A stretch of DNA of 64,000 bases from KBS-83 sp051025295 (GTDB lineage Bacteria > Acidobacteriota > Terriglobia > Terriglobales > Acidobacteriaceae), in NCBI GenBank assembly GCA_051025295.1, contig JBMGJV010000007.1, one strand, 5' to 3'. The first letter of the stretch is position 1, and each line of letters opens with the position of its first letter. The notes below the pieces were generated by a model. It did no database searches, had not been told where the DNA came from, and saw only the letters and a program-made list of their open reading frames with translations. Shown piece by piece: positions 1 to 9,677 of the stretch. A program made the translations under genes and the position numbers.

Positions 1-765
1 AAAAAACTTGAAGTAGCGCATTCCCGGCAGGATGGCGAAGTAGTTGTTGCTGATGGTGAAGAGCTCCCCGTTGAAGTCGCCCGTGATCGCCTGCGCCCAC
101 AGCGGGACGAACGGGCTGACCGTCGCGCCGAGGTAGCGCACGTACGGCGTCTTGCTCAGGTCTGGAACACTGACGATCAGGAACTGCCGCGCGCCCGCTC
201 CGTAAAGCGTTTGAATGTTGTTGGCAATCGCCGCGATCGCGTCCTGCAGGATGAAGAAGCCCTCCGCATCGCGAGGACTGGCGACGATGCTCGGCAGTGC
301 GTCGGCCAGATCATCGGCGCCGATCCAGATCACGTAGAGCGTGTCCGGCGAGGCATGCCCGCCGAAGTCGTACAGGTACTGATTCACCTGCGTCTTCAGG
401 TCGAAGTAGGGGAAGGCCGGCGAGTTCGCCCGCGCCCGCGCATCGCCGACCGCGTAGTTCGTAAACTTCCCGGGCTGCCGGAGCGACGGACGTCCGCTCT
501 GCGGCAGACCCATCGCATCGGCAAGCTGCTCGGCCCATGTCTTGCCATTCGAGAAGTGGTGGCCGCCGATGGCGTACGCGCGGTTGGGCGGCCCGATCGT
601 GAACGGCTTCCGCGTGAGCTGGTCGGTGAACAGATAGTTGTTGCCGGAATCCGTCAGGCTGTCGCCGAAGAACACGATGCGATCCGGCCGCTGGGCAGAG
701 GCAGATACCGCGAGCGCGGCGAAACCAAGCACCAGCGCAAAGAGGGAGGTAAGAAGGCGGCGCAT
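1..765 (-). CDS. Secreted SGNH/GDSL-family hydrolase, 3' end cut by window edge
   Basis: Translating the minus strand from the ATG at 765 gives an open frame to base 1 with no stop, so the C-terminus lies outside the window. The first ~24 residues form a signal peptide (MRRLLTSLFALVLGF then an ASA-like cleavage site). Directly after it comes the GDSL block I, FFGDSLTDSGN, whose Ser is the family nucleophile. Further on, WIGADDL resembles block III (GxND, here with Asp for Asn). SGNH hydrolases cleave ester bonds in lipids or acetylated sugars; the substrate cannot be read from sequence. The start is supported by an AAAGGAT ribosome site just upstream. It is divergent from the gene at 888. I am confident of the family and that it is exported, not of the substrate. 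Confidence 0.88.
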   Translation of the reverse strand, partial: MRRLLTSLFALVLGFAALAVSASAQRPDRIVFFGDSLTDSGNNYLFTDQLTRKPFTIGPPNRAYAIGGHHFSNGKTWAEQLADAMGLPQSGRPSLRQPGKFTNYAVGDARARANSPAFPYFDLKTQVNQYLYDFGGHASPDTLYVIWIGADDLADALPSIVASPRDAEGFFILQDAIAAIANNIQTLYGAGARQFLIVSVPDLSKTPYVRYLGATVSPFVPLWAQAITGDFNGELFTISNNYFAILPGMRYFKFF

Positions 766-887
766 AAAAGATCCTTTGGCTGGCGTGGAATGCGGGGAGG
801 ACCCCGACTATGTGCCCGTGACGGAGAGTTGTCAATCGGGAACCGCCACAACCCCGGCGCTTCGAACCGAACAGTTACACTGCCCTC

Positions 888-1400
888 ATGGAGCCCAACC
901 GCTTCGGACGCAAACTGGGCATCGGCGTCCGCGTGGCCTCGCGCATGGTCAAGGACCGCGCCGCCGCCAACCCCGCAGCAGCTCCCGCCAGCAACGCCGC
1001 CGCGAACTCCGCCCCCGCACCTACGAACACAGCCTCCCCGAACACCGCACCGCCCCGCGCCTCCCGCTCTGCTGCACCCGCGACGCCGAAGACGCCGCCC
1101 CCCCAGCTACAAGGAACCCGCACGCCGCGTCGGCGAGGGCACGCGCCGTTTCAGCAAGGCCTTCGTTGGCCCGCTCGCGCACGTCAGCCGCACGCTGTGG
1201 TTGGAGATCACCGGCCTGCTGTTCGCGCTGTTCGCGCTCTTCTTCGCGCAGAATGCCTGGAAGCTCCGCGACGCTGCCGTCCACGGCGCCGACCACACCC
1301 GCTTTCTGCTCTACTGCCTGGTGACCCTCGTCTTCGTCTACTTCTCTGGATCGTCGTTCTGGAAGTCCGCACGCGCCACCCGCCAACGCCGGAGGGCGCA

Positions 1401-1404
<4 letters not shown>
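888..1404 (+). pseudogene. Small two-helix membrane protein, frameshifted in a C7 run
   Basis: The frame opening at 888 (MEPNRFGRKLGIGVRVASRM, then an Ala/Pro-rich linker) loses protein character after a run of seven C at 1098-1104. From there the next frame continues naturally (PSYKEPARRVGEGTRRF) into two hydrophobic helices, LWLEITGLLFALFALFFA and FLLYCLVTLVFVYFSG, and a basic tail. Six C instead of seven would join the two parts into one ~171-residue protein. The second frame ends TGA at 1402-1404, overlapping the ATG of the mutase gene at 1401 as ATGA. This coupling supports both the restored frame and the mutase start. No known domain is recognised. It may be a pseudogene, a sequencing error, or a slippage site. 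Confidence 0.7.
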
Positions 1405-2984
<1,580 letters not shown>

Positions 2985-3043
2985 CGATTTACGATCAGTG
3001 TCGAAGGTGATGTGAAGCTTCTTAAATCAGGGCAGGGAATCAA

Positions 3044-3976
3044 GTGAACGACGGGGACCGCAAGTTGATGGAGCAGGCGATCGAAGTTGCAGAGCGCTGC
3101 AGACCGATCGCGGATCGAATACCAAAAGTGGGAGCAGTTATTTCAGTTAGAGGCACGACCATCGCCTCCGGACACAGGGGCACGGGATTGGCAGGCGATG
3201 ATGATCACGCTGAGAAGGTAGCTCTATCTCGGGTGTCGGAAAAGAGCGACCTGCCGGACGCGACCCTTTACACCACGCTGGAACCATGCACGCGTGAAGT
3301 GCGTTCCAAGCCGCTAGAGTGCTGCACCGAGCTCGTCCTGCAGTCAGGTATAAAGCGTGTTTTTATCGGCATCCTCGATCCCAATCAAGGGGTGCGAGGC
3401 AAGGGATTGTGGGAGCTTCAAGATCGAGGTGTCGAAGTTGAGTTATTTCCACCGGACCTCGCTGCGAGGATTCGCGCCCATAACGAAGCTTTCATACGCG
3501 AGCAGCGGTCTCTTGGCATCCGCATTACAAATGTCAGTCAGGGGCAGGTGATTCGTACTTGGGACAAGGGGGGAGTGTTCCAACTTGCTGGTAGCTTTAC
3601 GAATCCCCCCGGGCCCAACGTATTCGCGATAGTCAACAAGTCTGATCAATGGTGGCCACAACCTTATTCCCTTACCATCAACGAGGAGAATCGCTGGTCA
3701 GTGAAGGTACACTTTGGCGCATATGGGGAACATGTGCTCTCCATTGTGCAGGCTAATCAGCTAGGAATTGAATTAGTCGAATATTATCGAAAGATCGTCA
3801 GACTCGCTGTGCAACGCAAGATGATTTTTGAGTCGCTGGAAGTCGCCCTCCAGGAAAGAGATGAGGTGAAAGTAATACTTGGTAATCTATACCCCGGAAT
3901 AGAGCTTGGAGCATTGCCGAAAGGCTTGGAGTTACAAGCCCAGGTCGAGGTCTTCGTACAACATCCACCGGCTTAG
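3044..3976 (+). CDS. RibD-like pyrimidine deaminase with unrecognised C-terminal domain
   Basis: The N-terminal ~145 residues are a zinc-dependent cytidine-deaminase fold of the RibD type: HAE at 55-57 (zinc ligand and proton shuttle), and PC at 81-82 with a second Cys at 93/94 (EPCTREVRSKPLECC). RibD normally continues into a reductase domain; here residues ~150-310 have no reductase motifs. They contain a Trp-rich beta-like part (GGVFQLAGSFTNPPGP, WWPQPY, W-KVHFG) followed by a helical tail (LVEYYRKIVRLAVQRK). The start is GTG. Base composition is visibly lower in GC than the flanking mutase gene, and codon use is less biased, suggesting transfer. A nucleotide-metabolism or defence role is possible but unproven. 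It is followed by a second orphan gene after 52 bases. Confidence 0.75.
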   Translation: MNDGDRKLMEQAIEVAERCRPIADRIPKVGAVISVRGTTIASGHRGTGLAGDDDHAEKVALSRVSEKSDLPDATLYTTLEPCTREVRSKPLECCTELVLQSGIKRVFIGILDPNQGVRGKGLWELQDRGVEVELFPPDLAARIRAHNEAFIREQRSLGIRITNVSQGQVIRTWDKGGVFQLAGSFTNPPGPNVFAIVNKSDQWWPQPYSLTINEENRWSVKVHFGAYGEHVLSIVQANQLGIELVEYYRKIVRLAVQRKMIFESLEVALQERDEVKVILGNLYPGIELGALPKGLELQAQVEVFVQHPPA

Positions 3977-4028
3977 AAGGCCTAGGTTCGCTGGCACGTA
4001 TCCTAGCAAAGCCAGGGAGAGTGCTCCG

Positions 4029-4319
4029 ATGCAATGGAAAGTGCTGAAGCGCGTTAGCCTGCAGCCGCACCACCTCAGTCCCGGTCGTACCACGCACACC
4101 TTGGTGGATGCCAGCGGTGCTCGCCCATTTCCGCCGTTCACGTCCTTAGAGATCGCGCGCTACCCAGAGGATTCCGGCTACTACCTACTGCACATCTGTG
4201 AAGGCGGCCCAGGAACAGATACGTGGCACGAGACTCTTGAACACGCCGTGAAACAAGCTGAGTGGGAATTCGATGTGAAGCGAGAAGAGTGGATCGATGT
4301 TGGCGTGAACGAAGAGTAG
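4029..4319 (+). CDS. Hypothetical 96-residue protein
   Basis: A short soluble protein with no signal peptide or membrane segment: MQWKVLKRVSLQPHHL, then TLVDASGARPFPPFTSLEI, and an acidic C-terminus (WEFDVKREEWIDVGV). I do not recognise a domain. The frame is open further upstream to 3906, but that would overlap the end of the deaminase gene. The ATG at 4029 has a GGGAGAG ribosome site and starts a natural-looking sequence. It lies 52 bases after the deaminase in the same orientation and in the same lower-GC patch, so the two may be co-transcribed. The function is unknown. Confidence 0.6.
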   Translation: MQWKVLKRVSLQPHHLSPGRTTHTLVDASGARPFPPFTSLEIARYPEDSGYYLLHICEGGPGTDTWHETLEHAVKQAEWEFDVKREEWIDVGVNEE

Positions 4320-4332
4320 TCGCCTGGGTGCC

Positions 4333-4355
4333 CCATCCTAGCGAAGCTAGGGTGG
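4333..4355. repeat. REP-like palindrome
   Basis: CCATCCTAGC at 4333-4342 and GCTAGGGTGG at 4346-4355 form a near-perfect stem with a 3-base loop, between the hypothetical gene and the redoxin gene. There is no T-run, so it is not an obvious terminator. Similar 'CCCATCC...GGGTGG' palindromes are dispersed in some acidobacterial genomes; that link is from memory. No second copy was noticed in this window. Confidence 0.4.
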
Positions 4356-4416
4356 AAGTCTTCCGATCCTTCGCCTCACCTTCCGCGTTACCCTTCTCAC
4401 ACGAGAGGCCACGTTT

Positions 4417-4959
4417 ATGCCCAACCGTCGCACCCAGACACTCCTGTTCGCGCTCCTCGCCGCACCCCTCCTCCACGCCCAGCAGGACGTGCACGCCCCG
4501 CTCGCCCCCATCGCGACTCGCCAGACCGCGCCCGTATTCCATCTCCCCAATGCAGCAGGGAAGTCGCTCTCGCTTCGCGATTTCCGTGGCAAGGTCGTGC
4601 TGGTCAACTTCTGGGCGACCGAGTGCGGTGGCTGTGTGCTCGAACTGCCCACCTTCGTCGATCTTCAGCGCGAGTTCCCCGAGCATAAGTACACCGCGCT
4701 CGGCATCTCGGTTGACGTGCCCTATGACAGCTTGCCCAGCGCCGATGCTGCATGGAAGCTCGTCGCGCCGTTCGTCGCGAAGCACGGCATGACCTACCCG
4801 ATCGTCATGGGCGACCAGGCCACCGTCGACCTCTTCCACATCACCCAATTCCCTGACACCTACCTCATCGACAAACAGGGCCGCGTCGCCGCCACCTACG
4901 TCGGCATCGTCAGCAAAGACGACGTGGAGCGCAACATCAAGACCCTCCTCGCCGAGTAG
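4417..4959 (+). CDS. TlpA-like thiol-disulfide redoxin, exported
   Basis: This 180-residue protein has a signal peptide (RTQTLLFALLAAPLLHAQ) and an AhpC-TSA/thioredoxin fold: APVFHLPNAAGKSLSL, DFRGKVVLVNFWATE, then the active-site pair C70-GG-C73, and the cis-Pro region FPDTYLID. Proteins of this class reduce or isomerise disulfides in the periplasm, for example in cytochrome c maturation. The CGGC dipeptide differs from the usual CPPC or CxPC, which should change the redox potential. No cytochrome biogenesis genes are adjacent. The ATG at 4417 begins a good signal peptide. The family assignment is strong and the partner is unknown. Confidence 0.87.
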   Translation: MPNRRTQTLLFALLAAPLLHAQQDVHAPLAPIATRQTAPVFHLPNAAGKSLSLRDFRGKVVLVNFWATECGGCVLELPTFVDLQREFPEHKYTALGISVDVPYDSLPSADAAWKLVAPFVAKHGMTYPIVMGDQATVDLFHITQFPDTYLIDKQGRVAATYVGIVSKDDVERNIKTLLAE

Positions 4960-5265
4960 CGCTGGCAGCACTCACTCCCGAAACGAAACCGTTGCGCGCA
5001 CAATCTCAAGGACCTTGGCCGACACATCGCCGCAACTCGCTACACTGGAAATAGAGGCAACTGCAGCACAGCGGTGCGGGCACGATTGGCAGAACCCTAA
5101 TGCCAATGCGCAGAGATGTTTACGGCTAAGCTCTTTCGAACACCACAGATAGCCGCCCCGCCGGTAGCAAGCTCCAGAAGATCAGCGACTTAGCCCCGAT
5201 CCTCCGGCGAGGAGGAGGGGGAGGGGTGGGGGGACGGTCTTACCGTCTGCTCATCAGCCGTTTGC
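4960..5265. other. Intergenic stretch, no gene seen
   Basis: About 300 bases separate the redoxin stop from the stop of the convergent PNPOx-like gene. No convincing coding frame, tRNA or promoter was found. Near 5207-5234 the plus strand is a G-rich purine tract (GGAGGAGGGGGAGGGG type). It could affect folding of the DNA or of the minus-strand 3' region, but no standard T-run terminator follows it. Confidence 0.4.
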
Positions 5266-5919
5266 TCAAGCCGACGGGCTCGCTCCCACCGCAACCCCGT
5301 CGCCCACCAGCCCGCGCAGGCGCGCGTTCTCCCGCTCCAGCTCTTCAATTCGCTTCCGCACCGGCTCAAGCGTCGCCGCGAGCTCCTCCTGCGTGTACCG
5401 CGGCGTGATGTGCTGCGGGCAGTTCCAGTCGAACGCCTCTACATGAATCAGCACCGCGCGCTCCGCCGGCGTCTTCTCGCCCGGCACCCGCAGCTTGGCG
5501 AGCAGCGCCGCCGACTCGCCATCGTTCTCATGCACCTCCGCACGGCCCAGGATCTTCAGCCGCATCTGGTGCGCGTAGTCCATGAAGAACAGCGCGACAC
5601 GCCCGTCATGCTGCAGGTTGCCGACGCTGATGTACTGCTTATTACCGCGCAGGTCGGCAAAGCCGAGCGTCCGGTCATCGAGCACCCGGAGAAAGCCCGC
5701 CTCTCCACCGCGGTACTGCATGTACGGCCAGCCCGTCTCGCTCACCGACGCCATGTAGAACCCGTCGCGCCTGGCAAGGAACTCCTGCTCGAAGTCGCTC
5801 AGCCGGTCGCCCGGGTCGTCCGACTGCTCCACCCGCGCATACTGGCGGCGGCTCCCGTGCTTCTCCTGCTGTTCCTTGACCAACGGCGTAAACGCAAGCT
5901 CTGCAAAGCGGCGGCTCAT
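5266..5919 (-). CDS. Pyridoxamine 5'-phosphate oxidase-like flavin-binding protein
   Basis: A 217-residue soluble protein with the split-barrel core of the PNPOx-like family: FLARRDGFYMASVSETGWP, MQYRGGEAGFLRVLDDRTLGF and NKQYISVGNL, followed by RVALFFMDYAHQMRLKILGRA. These proteins usually bind FMN or F420 and reduce small organic compounds. The last ~45 residues form an acidic coiled-coil-like helix (LEPVRKRIEELERENARLR) that is not part of the barrel and may drive oligomerisation. It lies downstream of the VOC-family gene in the same direction (93-base gap). The physiological substrate is unknown. Confidence 0.8.
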   Translation of the reverse strand: MSRRFAELAFTPLVKEQQEKHGSRRQYARVEQSDDPGDRLSDFEQEFLARRDGFYMASVSETGWPYMQYRGGEAGFLRVLDDRTLGFADLRGNKQYISVGNLQHDGRVALFFMDYAHQMRLKILGRAEVHENDGESAALLAKLRVPGEKTPAERAVLIHVEAFDWNCPQHITPRYTQEELAATLEPVRKRIEELERENARLRGLVGDGVAVGASPSA

Positions 5920-6012
5920 GGGCTCTCCTATCCGGCGTACTCAGGATGCGCCGCGCCGGCTGCGGATTCAGTCATCCTCGTGCCGTGTGAGGATTCCGTG
6001 ACCGCGCGCCGG

Positions 6013-6492
6013 TCACTCGCCTTTCCAGGCCCGCTCCAGCGCGGCGATGTCCAGCTTGATCATGCCCATCATCGCCTTCATCACGCGTCCCGCCTTCGCC
6101 TGGTCGGGATCCGCTAGCATCTGGTTCAGCGTCTCTGGCGTGATCTGCCAGCTCACCCCGAACTTGTCCGTCAGCCAGCCGCACGCCATGGTCGAGCCGC
6201 CGTCCGTCAGCTTCGCCCAGTACTCGTCGATCTCGTCCTGCTTCGCGCAGAGCACCATGAACGACACAGCAGGCGTGAACTTGTACTGCGGCCCACCGTT
6301 CAGCGCCACAAACTCCTGCCCGCGCAGCGTGAAGCTGGCTGTGATCACCTGGCGCTGCCGGGCCGCATCGGGAAACGAGTCCGGGAAGCGGCTCACCGCG
6401 CCCTTCCTGGCGTCACGGAAGACGGAGACCCAGAAGTCCACCGCCTCCTCCGCCTGAGTGTCGAACCACAGGAACGTCTTCAGCGTCTGCAT
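6013..6492 (-). CDS. VOC-superfamily protein (PhnB-like)
   Basis: A 159-residue protein with the PhnB/3-demethylubiquinone-methyltransferase-like arrangement of the vicinal oxygen chelate fold: MQTLKTFLWFDTQAEEAVDFW, FTLRGQEFVALNGGP, AVSFMVLCAKQDEIDEYW, and the characteristic CGWLTDKFGVSWQITP ending. Most members of this subgroup have no proven enzymatic activity. The frame is open 13 residues further upstream, but AGGAGG sits six bases before the ATG at 6492, which decides the start. It is divergent from gcvT and probably co-transcribed with the PNPOx-like gene downstream. Confidence 0.85.
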   Translation of the reverse strand: MQTLKTFLWFDTQAEEAVDFWVSVFRDARKGAVSRFPDSFPDAARQRQVITASFTLRGQEFVALNGGPQYKFTPAVSFMVLCAKQDEIDEYWAKLTDGGSTMACGWLTDKFGVSWQITPETLNQMLADPDQAKAGRVMKAMMGMIKLDIAALERAWKGE

Positions 6493-6635
6493 GCGAGGTC
6501 CTCCTCCGCGGCAAGAGTGTATCGGAACCACCCCGGCCAGCGAACCCCTTCTGTATCGCGCAGGGGAGGCGCGGCAAGCGGCGCCCGGTGCTACCCTAAT
6601 GGGTTCGCGAATCCCCTCTGAAGGACCCTGCGCCC

Positions 6636-7772
6636 GTGTCTACCTCTGTTGCCGCGCCCGCCCTGCGCAAGACGCCGCTGAACGCCACGCACCGCCGCCT
6701 CGGCGCCAAGATGGTCGACTTCGGCGGCTGGGATATGCCGGTTGAGTACTCCGGGTTGATCGCCGAGCATATGGCGGTCCGCACCGGGGTCGGCGTGTTC
6801 GACGTCAGCCACATGGGCGACATCCAGTTGCGCGGGCCCAACTCGCTCGCGGCTGTGCAGCACATCTCGATGAACGACGCCTCGAAGCTGAAGGACGGTC
6901 AGGCACACTACTCGGCGCTGCTCTATCCCAACGGCACCTTCGTCGATGACGTGATCGTGCACAAGTTCTCCGATAACGACTACCTGTTGGTCATCAACGC
7001 GGGCACGCGCGAGAAGGACGTGAACTGGGTGCGGCAGAACGTGGGCCACATGCATGGCGTGCATGTCTCCGACTACTCGGACTACTACACGCAGCTTGCG
7101 ATCCAGGGGCCGCGTGCCGCGGACGTTCTGAAGAAGCTGACCGACCGCGACCTGGACGGGATCAAGAACTACTGGTTCACCTGGGGCACGGTCTGCGGGC
7201 TGCACAACACGCTGATCGCGCGTACCGGCTACACCGGCGAAGACGGCTTCGAGATCTATGTGCCTTCAGATGTTGCGACCAGCGAGCGCGTGTGGAACGA
7301 GGTGCTCGAAGCCGGCAAGGAATTTGGCATCCTGCCCTGTGGCCTTGGCGCGCGCAACACGTTGCGGCTGGAGTCCTCGATGGCCCTCTACGGGCACGAG
7401 ATCTCGGAGGAGATCAACGTCTTCGAGGCTGGGCTCGATCGCTACGCCAAGATGGAGAAGGGTGACTTCGTTGGCCGCGAGGCGCTAGAGCAGGTTCGCA
7501 CCGCTGGTGGCCCCAAGCGCCGACTCGCCGGCCTCGAGATGGTGGATCGGGGCATCGCGCGCGACGGCTACCGCGTGCTCTCCCCGGATGGCAAGCCGCT
7601 AGGGACGGTCGCTTCAGGGTCGCCCGCGCCCTTTCTGAAGAAGAACATCGCAATGGCACACCTGCCCATCGAAGACACCGCGCCGGGCACCGAGGTAGCG
7701 GTCGAGATCCGCAACCAGCCCGTGAAAGCTGTTGTGGTGCCGACGCCGTTTTACAAACGCCCAAAGAAGTAG
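6636..7772 (+). CDS. gcvT: Glycine cleavage system T protein (aminomethyltransferase)
   Basis: This 378-residue GcvT takes the aminomethyl group from lipoylated H protein and gives methylene-tetrahydrofolate and ammonia. Typical blocks are present: GAKMVDFGGWDMPVEY, GVFDVSHMGDI, ARTGYTGEDGFEIYV, and CGLGARNTLRLE with the family-typical start of the C-terminal barrel after GDFVGREAL. The start is GTG with GAAGGA upstream. It is the first gene of gcvT-gcvH-gcvPA-gcvPB. The ~140 bases between it and the divergent VOC gene hold no glycine-riboswitch signature that I can recognise. Length is normal for the family. Confidence 0.97.
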   Translation: MSTSVAAPALRKTPLNATHRRLGAKMVDFGGWDMPVEYSGLIAEHMAVRTGVGVFDVSHMGDIQLRGPNSLAAVQHISMNDASKLKDGQAHYSALLYPNGTFVDDVIVHKFSDNDYLLVINAGTREKDVNWVRQNVGHMHGVHVSDYSDYYTQLAIQGPRAADVLKKLTDRDLDGIKNYWFTWGTVCGLHNTLIARTGYTGEDGFEIYVPSDVATSERVWNEVLEAGKEFGILPCGLGARNTLRLESSMALYGHEISEEINVFEAGLDRYAKMEKGDFVGREALEQVRTAGGPKRRLAGLEMVDRGIARDGYRVLSPDGKPLGTVASGSPAPFLKKNIAMAHLPIEDTAPGTEVAVEIRNQPVKAVVVPTPFYKRPKK

Positions 7773-7871
7773 CACCCGTAGTGGCAAACGACTTGTGCGG
7801 GTGGTGGAACTCTTCTTCTTCCGCCCGGTTGTTCCGGCTCATAGAATGGACTCGAAAGGACCTACCCTCGC

Positions 7872-8255
7872 ATGCCCGATTACCCGGCTGGCTACAAGTA
7901 CACCAAGGAACATGAATGGATCGAGCTCTCGGGCTCGGAGGGCAAGGTCGGCATCACCGACTACGCACAGAACTCGCTCGGCGACATCGTCTTCGTGGAC
8001 CTGCCGAAGGTCGGCTCATCGGTCGAGAAGGGCCAGGTCTTCGGCTCTGTTGAGTCGGTGAAGGCCGTCTCGGACCTGTACTCGCCCGTCTCTGGCAAGG
8101 TGACGGCCGTGAACGAGGAGCTCGCCTCGGCTCCGGAGAAGATCAACACGGACGCGCACACCACCTGGATCATGAAGGTGCAGTTCGATGGCGGGGTCGA
8201 CGACCTGCTCTCGAAGGATGCGTACGAGACGTATATCAAGGAAGAGACGCACTAA
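7872..8255 (+). CDS. gcvH: Glycine cleavage system H protein
   Basis: This 127-residue lipoyl carrier shuttles the aminomethyl intermediate between GcvP and GcvT. The biotinyl/lipoyl fold is complete: GITDYAQNSLGDIVFVDLP, then VFGSVESVKAVSDLYSP with Lys64 as the lipoylation site, then SGKVTAVNEEL. AAAGGA lies upstream of the ATG. It follows gcvT after 99 bases, in which a weak CACCCG/CGGGTG inverted repeat is present, and precedes gcvPA by 58 bases. Nothing unusual in the protein. Confidence 0.97.
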   Translation: MPDYPAGYKYTKEHEWIELSGSEGKVGITDYAQNSLGDIVFVDLPKVGSSVEKGQVFGSVESVKAVSDLYSPVSGKVTAVNEELASAPEKINTDAHTTWIMKVQFDGGVDDLLSKDAYETYIKEETH

Positions 8256-8313
8256 CTCCCCGGGACGCACTCCCGATACGCAACTGTTGCGGTGACCCTA
8301 AGAAGGACCAGAC

Positions 8314-9668
8314 ATGCGCTACCTCCCGAAGTCCGACGCCGAACGCGCGACCATGCTCAAGGAGATTGGCGTCTCCTCGATCAACGACCTGTTCTCGAGC
8401 GTTCCCGCCGAGTACCGACTCACACGCGACCTCGACATTCCCCGACAGATGGGCGAGTCCGAGATCGTCGACTACTTCAAGCAGGCTGCCGCGAAGAACG
8501 CCAATGGCTACGTCAGCTTTCTGGGCGCGGGCGCGTATCGCCACTACAAGCCGGTGCTGATCGATGCGCTGGTGCAGCGTGGCGAGTTCCTGACCTCCTA
8601 CACGCCGTATCAGCCAGAGATCACGCAGGGCACGCTGCAGGCCATCTTCGAATTCCAGACGATGATCTGCGAGCTGACCGGCATGGAGATCGCAAACGCC
8701 TCCATGTACGACGGATCGACCGGTGCGGCCGAGGCCGTGATGATGGCAGTGCGCGTGACCGGGCGCTCTGACGCGCTGATCGCGAAGACGGTGCACCCCG
8801 AGTATCGCGAGGTGCTGGCCACCTATGCGCAGCACCAGAACATTGGGCAGCAGACGCTCGCCTACGGCGAAGATGGTCGGCTCGATCTGAAGGCGCTCGA
8901 TGCGGCGCTGACAGATCAGCATGCGTGCGTGCTGGTGCAGTCGCCGAACTTCTTCGGTGTGGTGGAAGACATTCCGGCGATCGCCGAGATCGTGCACAGG
9001 AAGGGCGCTCTGCTGATTGTCTCGATCGCAGAGGCCATCTCGCTCGGCGCGGTGCGTCCACCAGTAGAAGCAGATATTGTCTCGCTCGAGGCTCAGTCGT
9101 TTGGCGTTGCGCTCAGCTACGGTGGCCCCTACTGCGGCGTGATCGCAGCCAAGGAGAAATACCTGCGGCAGATGCCGGGCCGGCTCGCCGGCCAGACCGT
9201 CGACAAGGATGGTACGCGCGGTTTTGTGCTGACGCTCTCTACGCGCGAGCAGCACATTCGCCGCGAGAAGGCGACCTCAAATATCTGCACCAACCAGGCG
9301 CTCGTCGCGCTGATGGCCACGATCTTCATGAGCGTCTACGGTAAGGAAGGCATCCGCGAACTCGCGCTGCACAACCTGGCCAAGGGCAGTATGCGTCACA
9401 GTCACTGTCACAGAATGGCCGCTCGTCCGAGACCAAGCTGCTCTTCGCCAACTCGCCGCGCTTCCACGAGTTTGTGCTCGTCACGGATGAGCCCGCAGAC
9501 ACCGTGAATGCGCGCCTGCTGGACGACAAGATCATCGGCGGCCTCTCGCTCCAGCGCTTCTATCCGGAGCTGGGCAATGCCAGCCTGTGGTGCGCCACCG
9601 AGGTCACCACCCGTGAACAGATCGACCAGGCCGCCCGCGTGCTGCAGTCCACGCTGGTGCACGCCTAA
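8314..9668 (+). pseudogene. gcvPA: Glycine decarboxylase subunit 1, broken by a one-base deletion
   Basis: GcvPA/GcvPB form the PLP-dependent glycine decarboxylase of the two-subunit type. From 8314 the frame is a clear GcvPA N-terminal subunit (MRYLPKSDAERATMLKEIG, SFLGAGAYRHY, TSYTPYQPEITQGTLQ, SNICTNQAL) up to LALHNLAKG at ~9387, then turns into Arg/Ser-rich nonsense and stops at 9507. The frame one base out resumes immediately (QYASQSLSQNG, LLFANSPRFHEFVLVTDE, IIGGLSLQRFYPELGNASLW) and ends TAA at 9666-9668. One extra base in the GGGC at 9384-9387 restores a ~451-residue protein of normal length. As written, the product would lack its last ~90 residues. The deletion may be biological or a consensus error. 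Confidence 0.93.
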
Positions 9669-9677
9669 GGAGCCCCG

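Noticed and set aside
5207..5234. G-quadruplex in the G-rich tract
   Set aside because: Only three long G-runs are present with irregular loops; a stable four-run motif cannot be drawn with confidence.
6532..6635. Possible glycine riboswitch before gcvT
   Set aside because: The expected conserved purine-rich core and tandem aptamer arrangement are not visible in the ~100 bases available.
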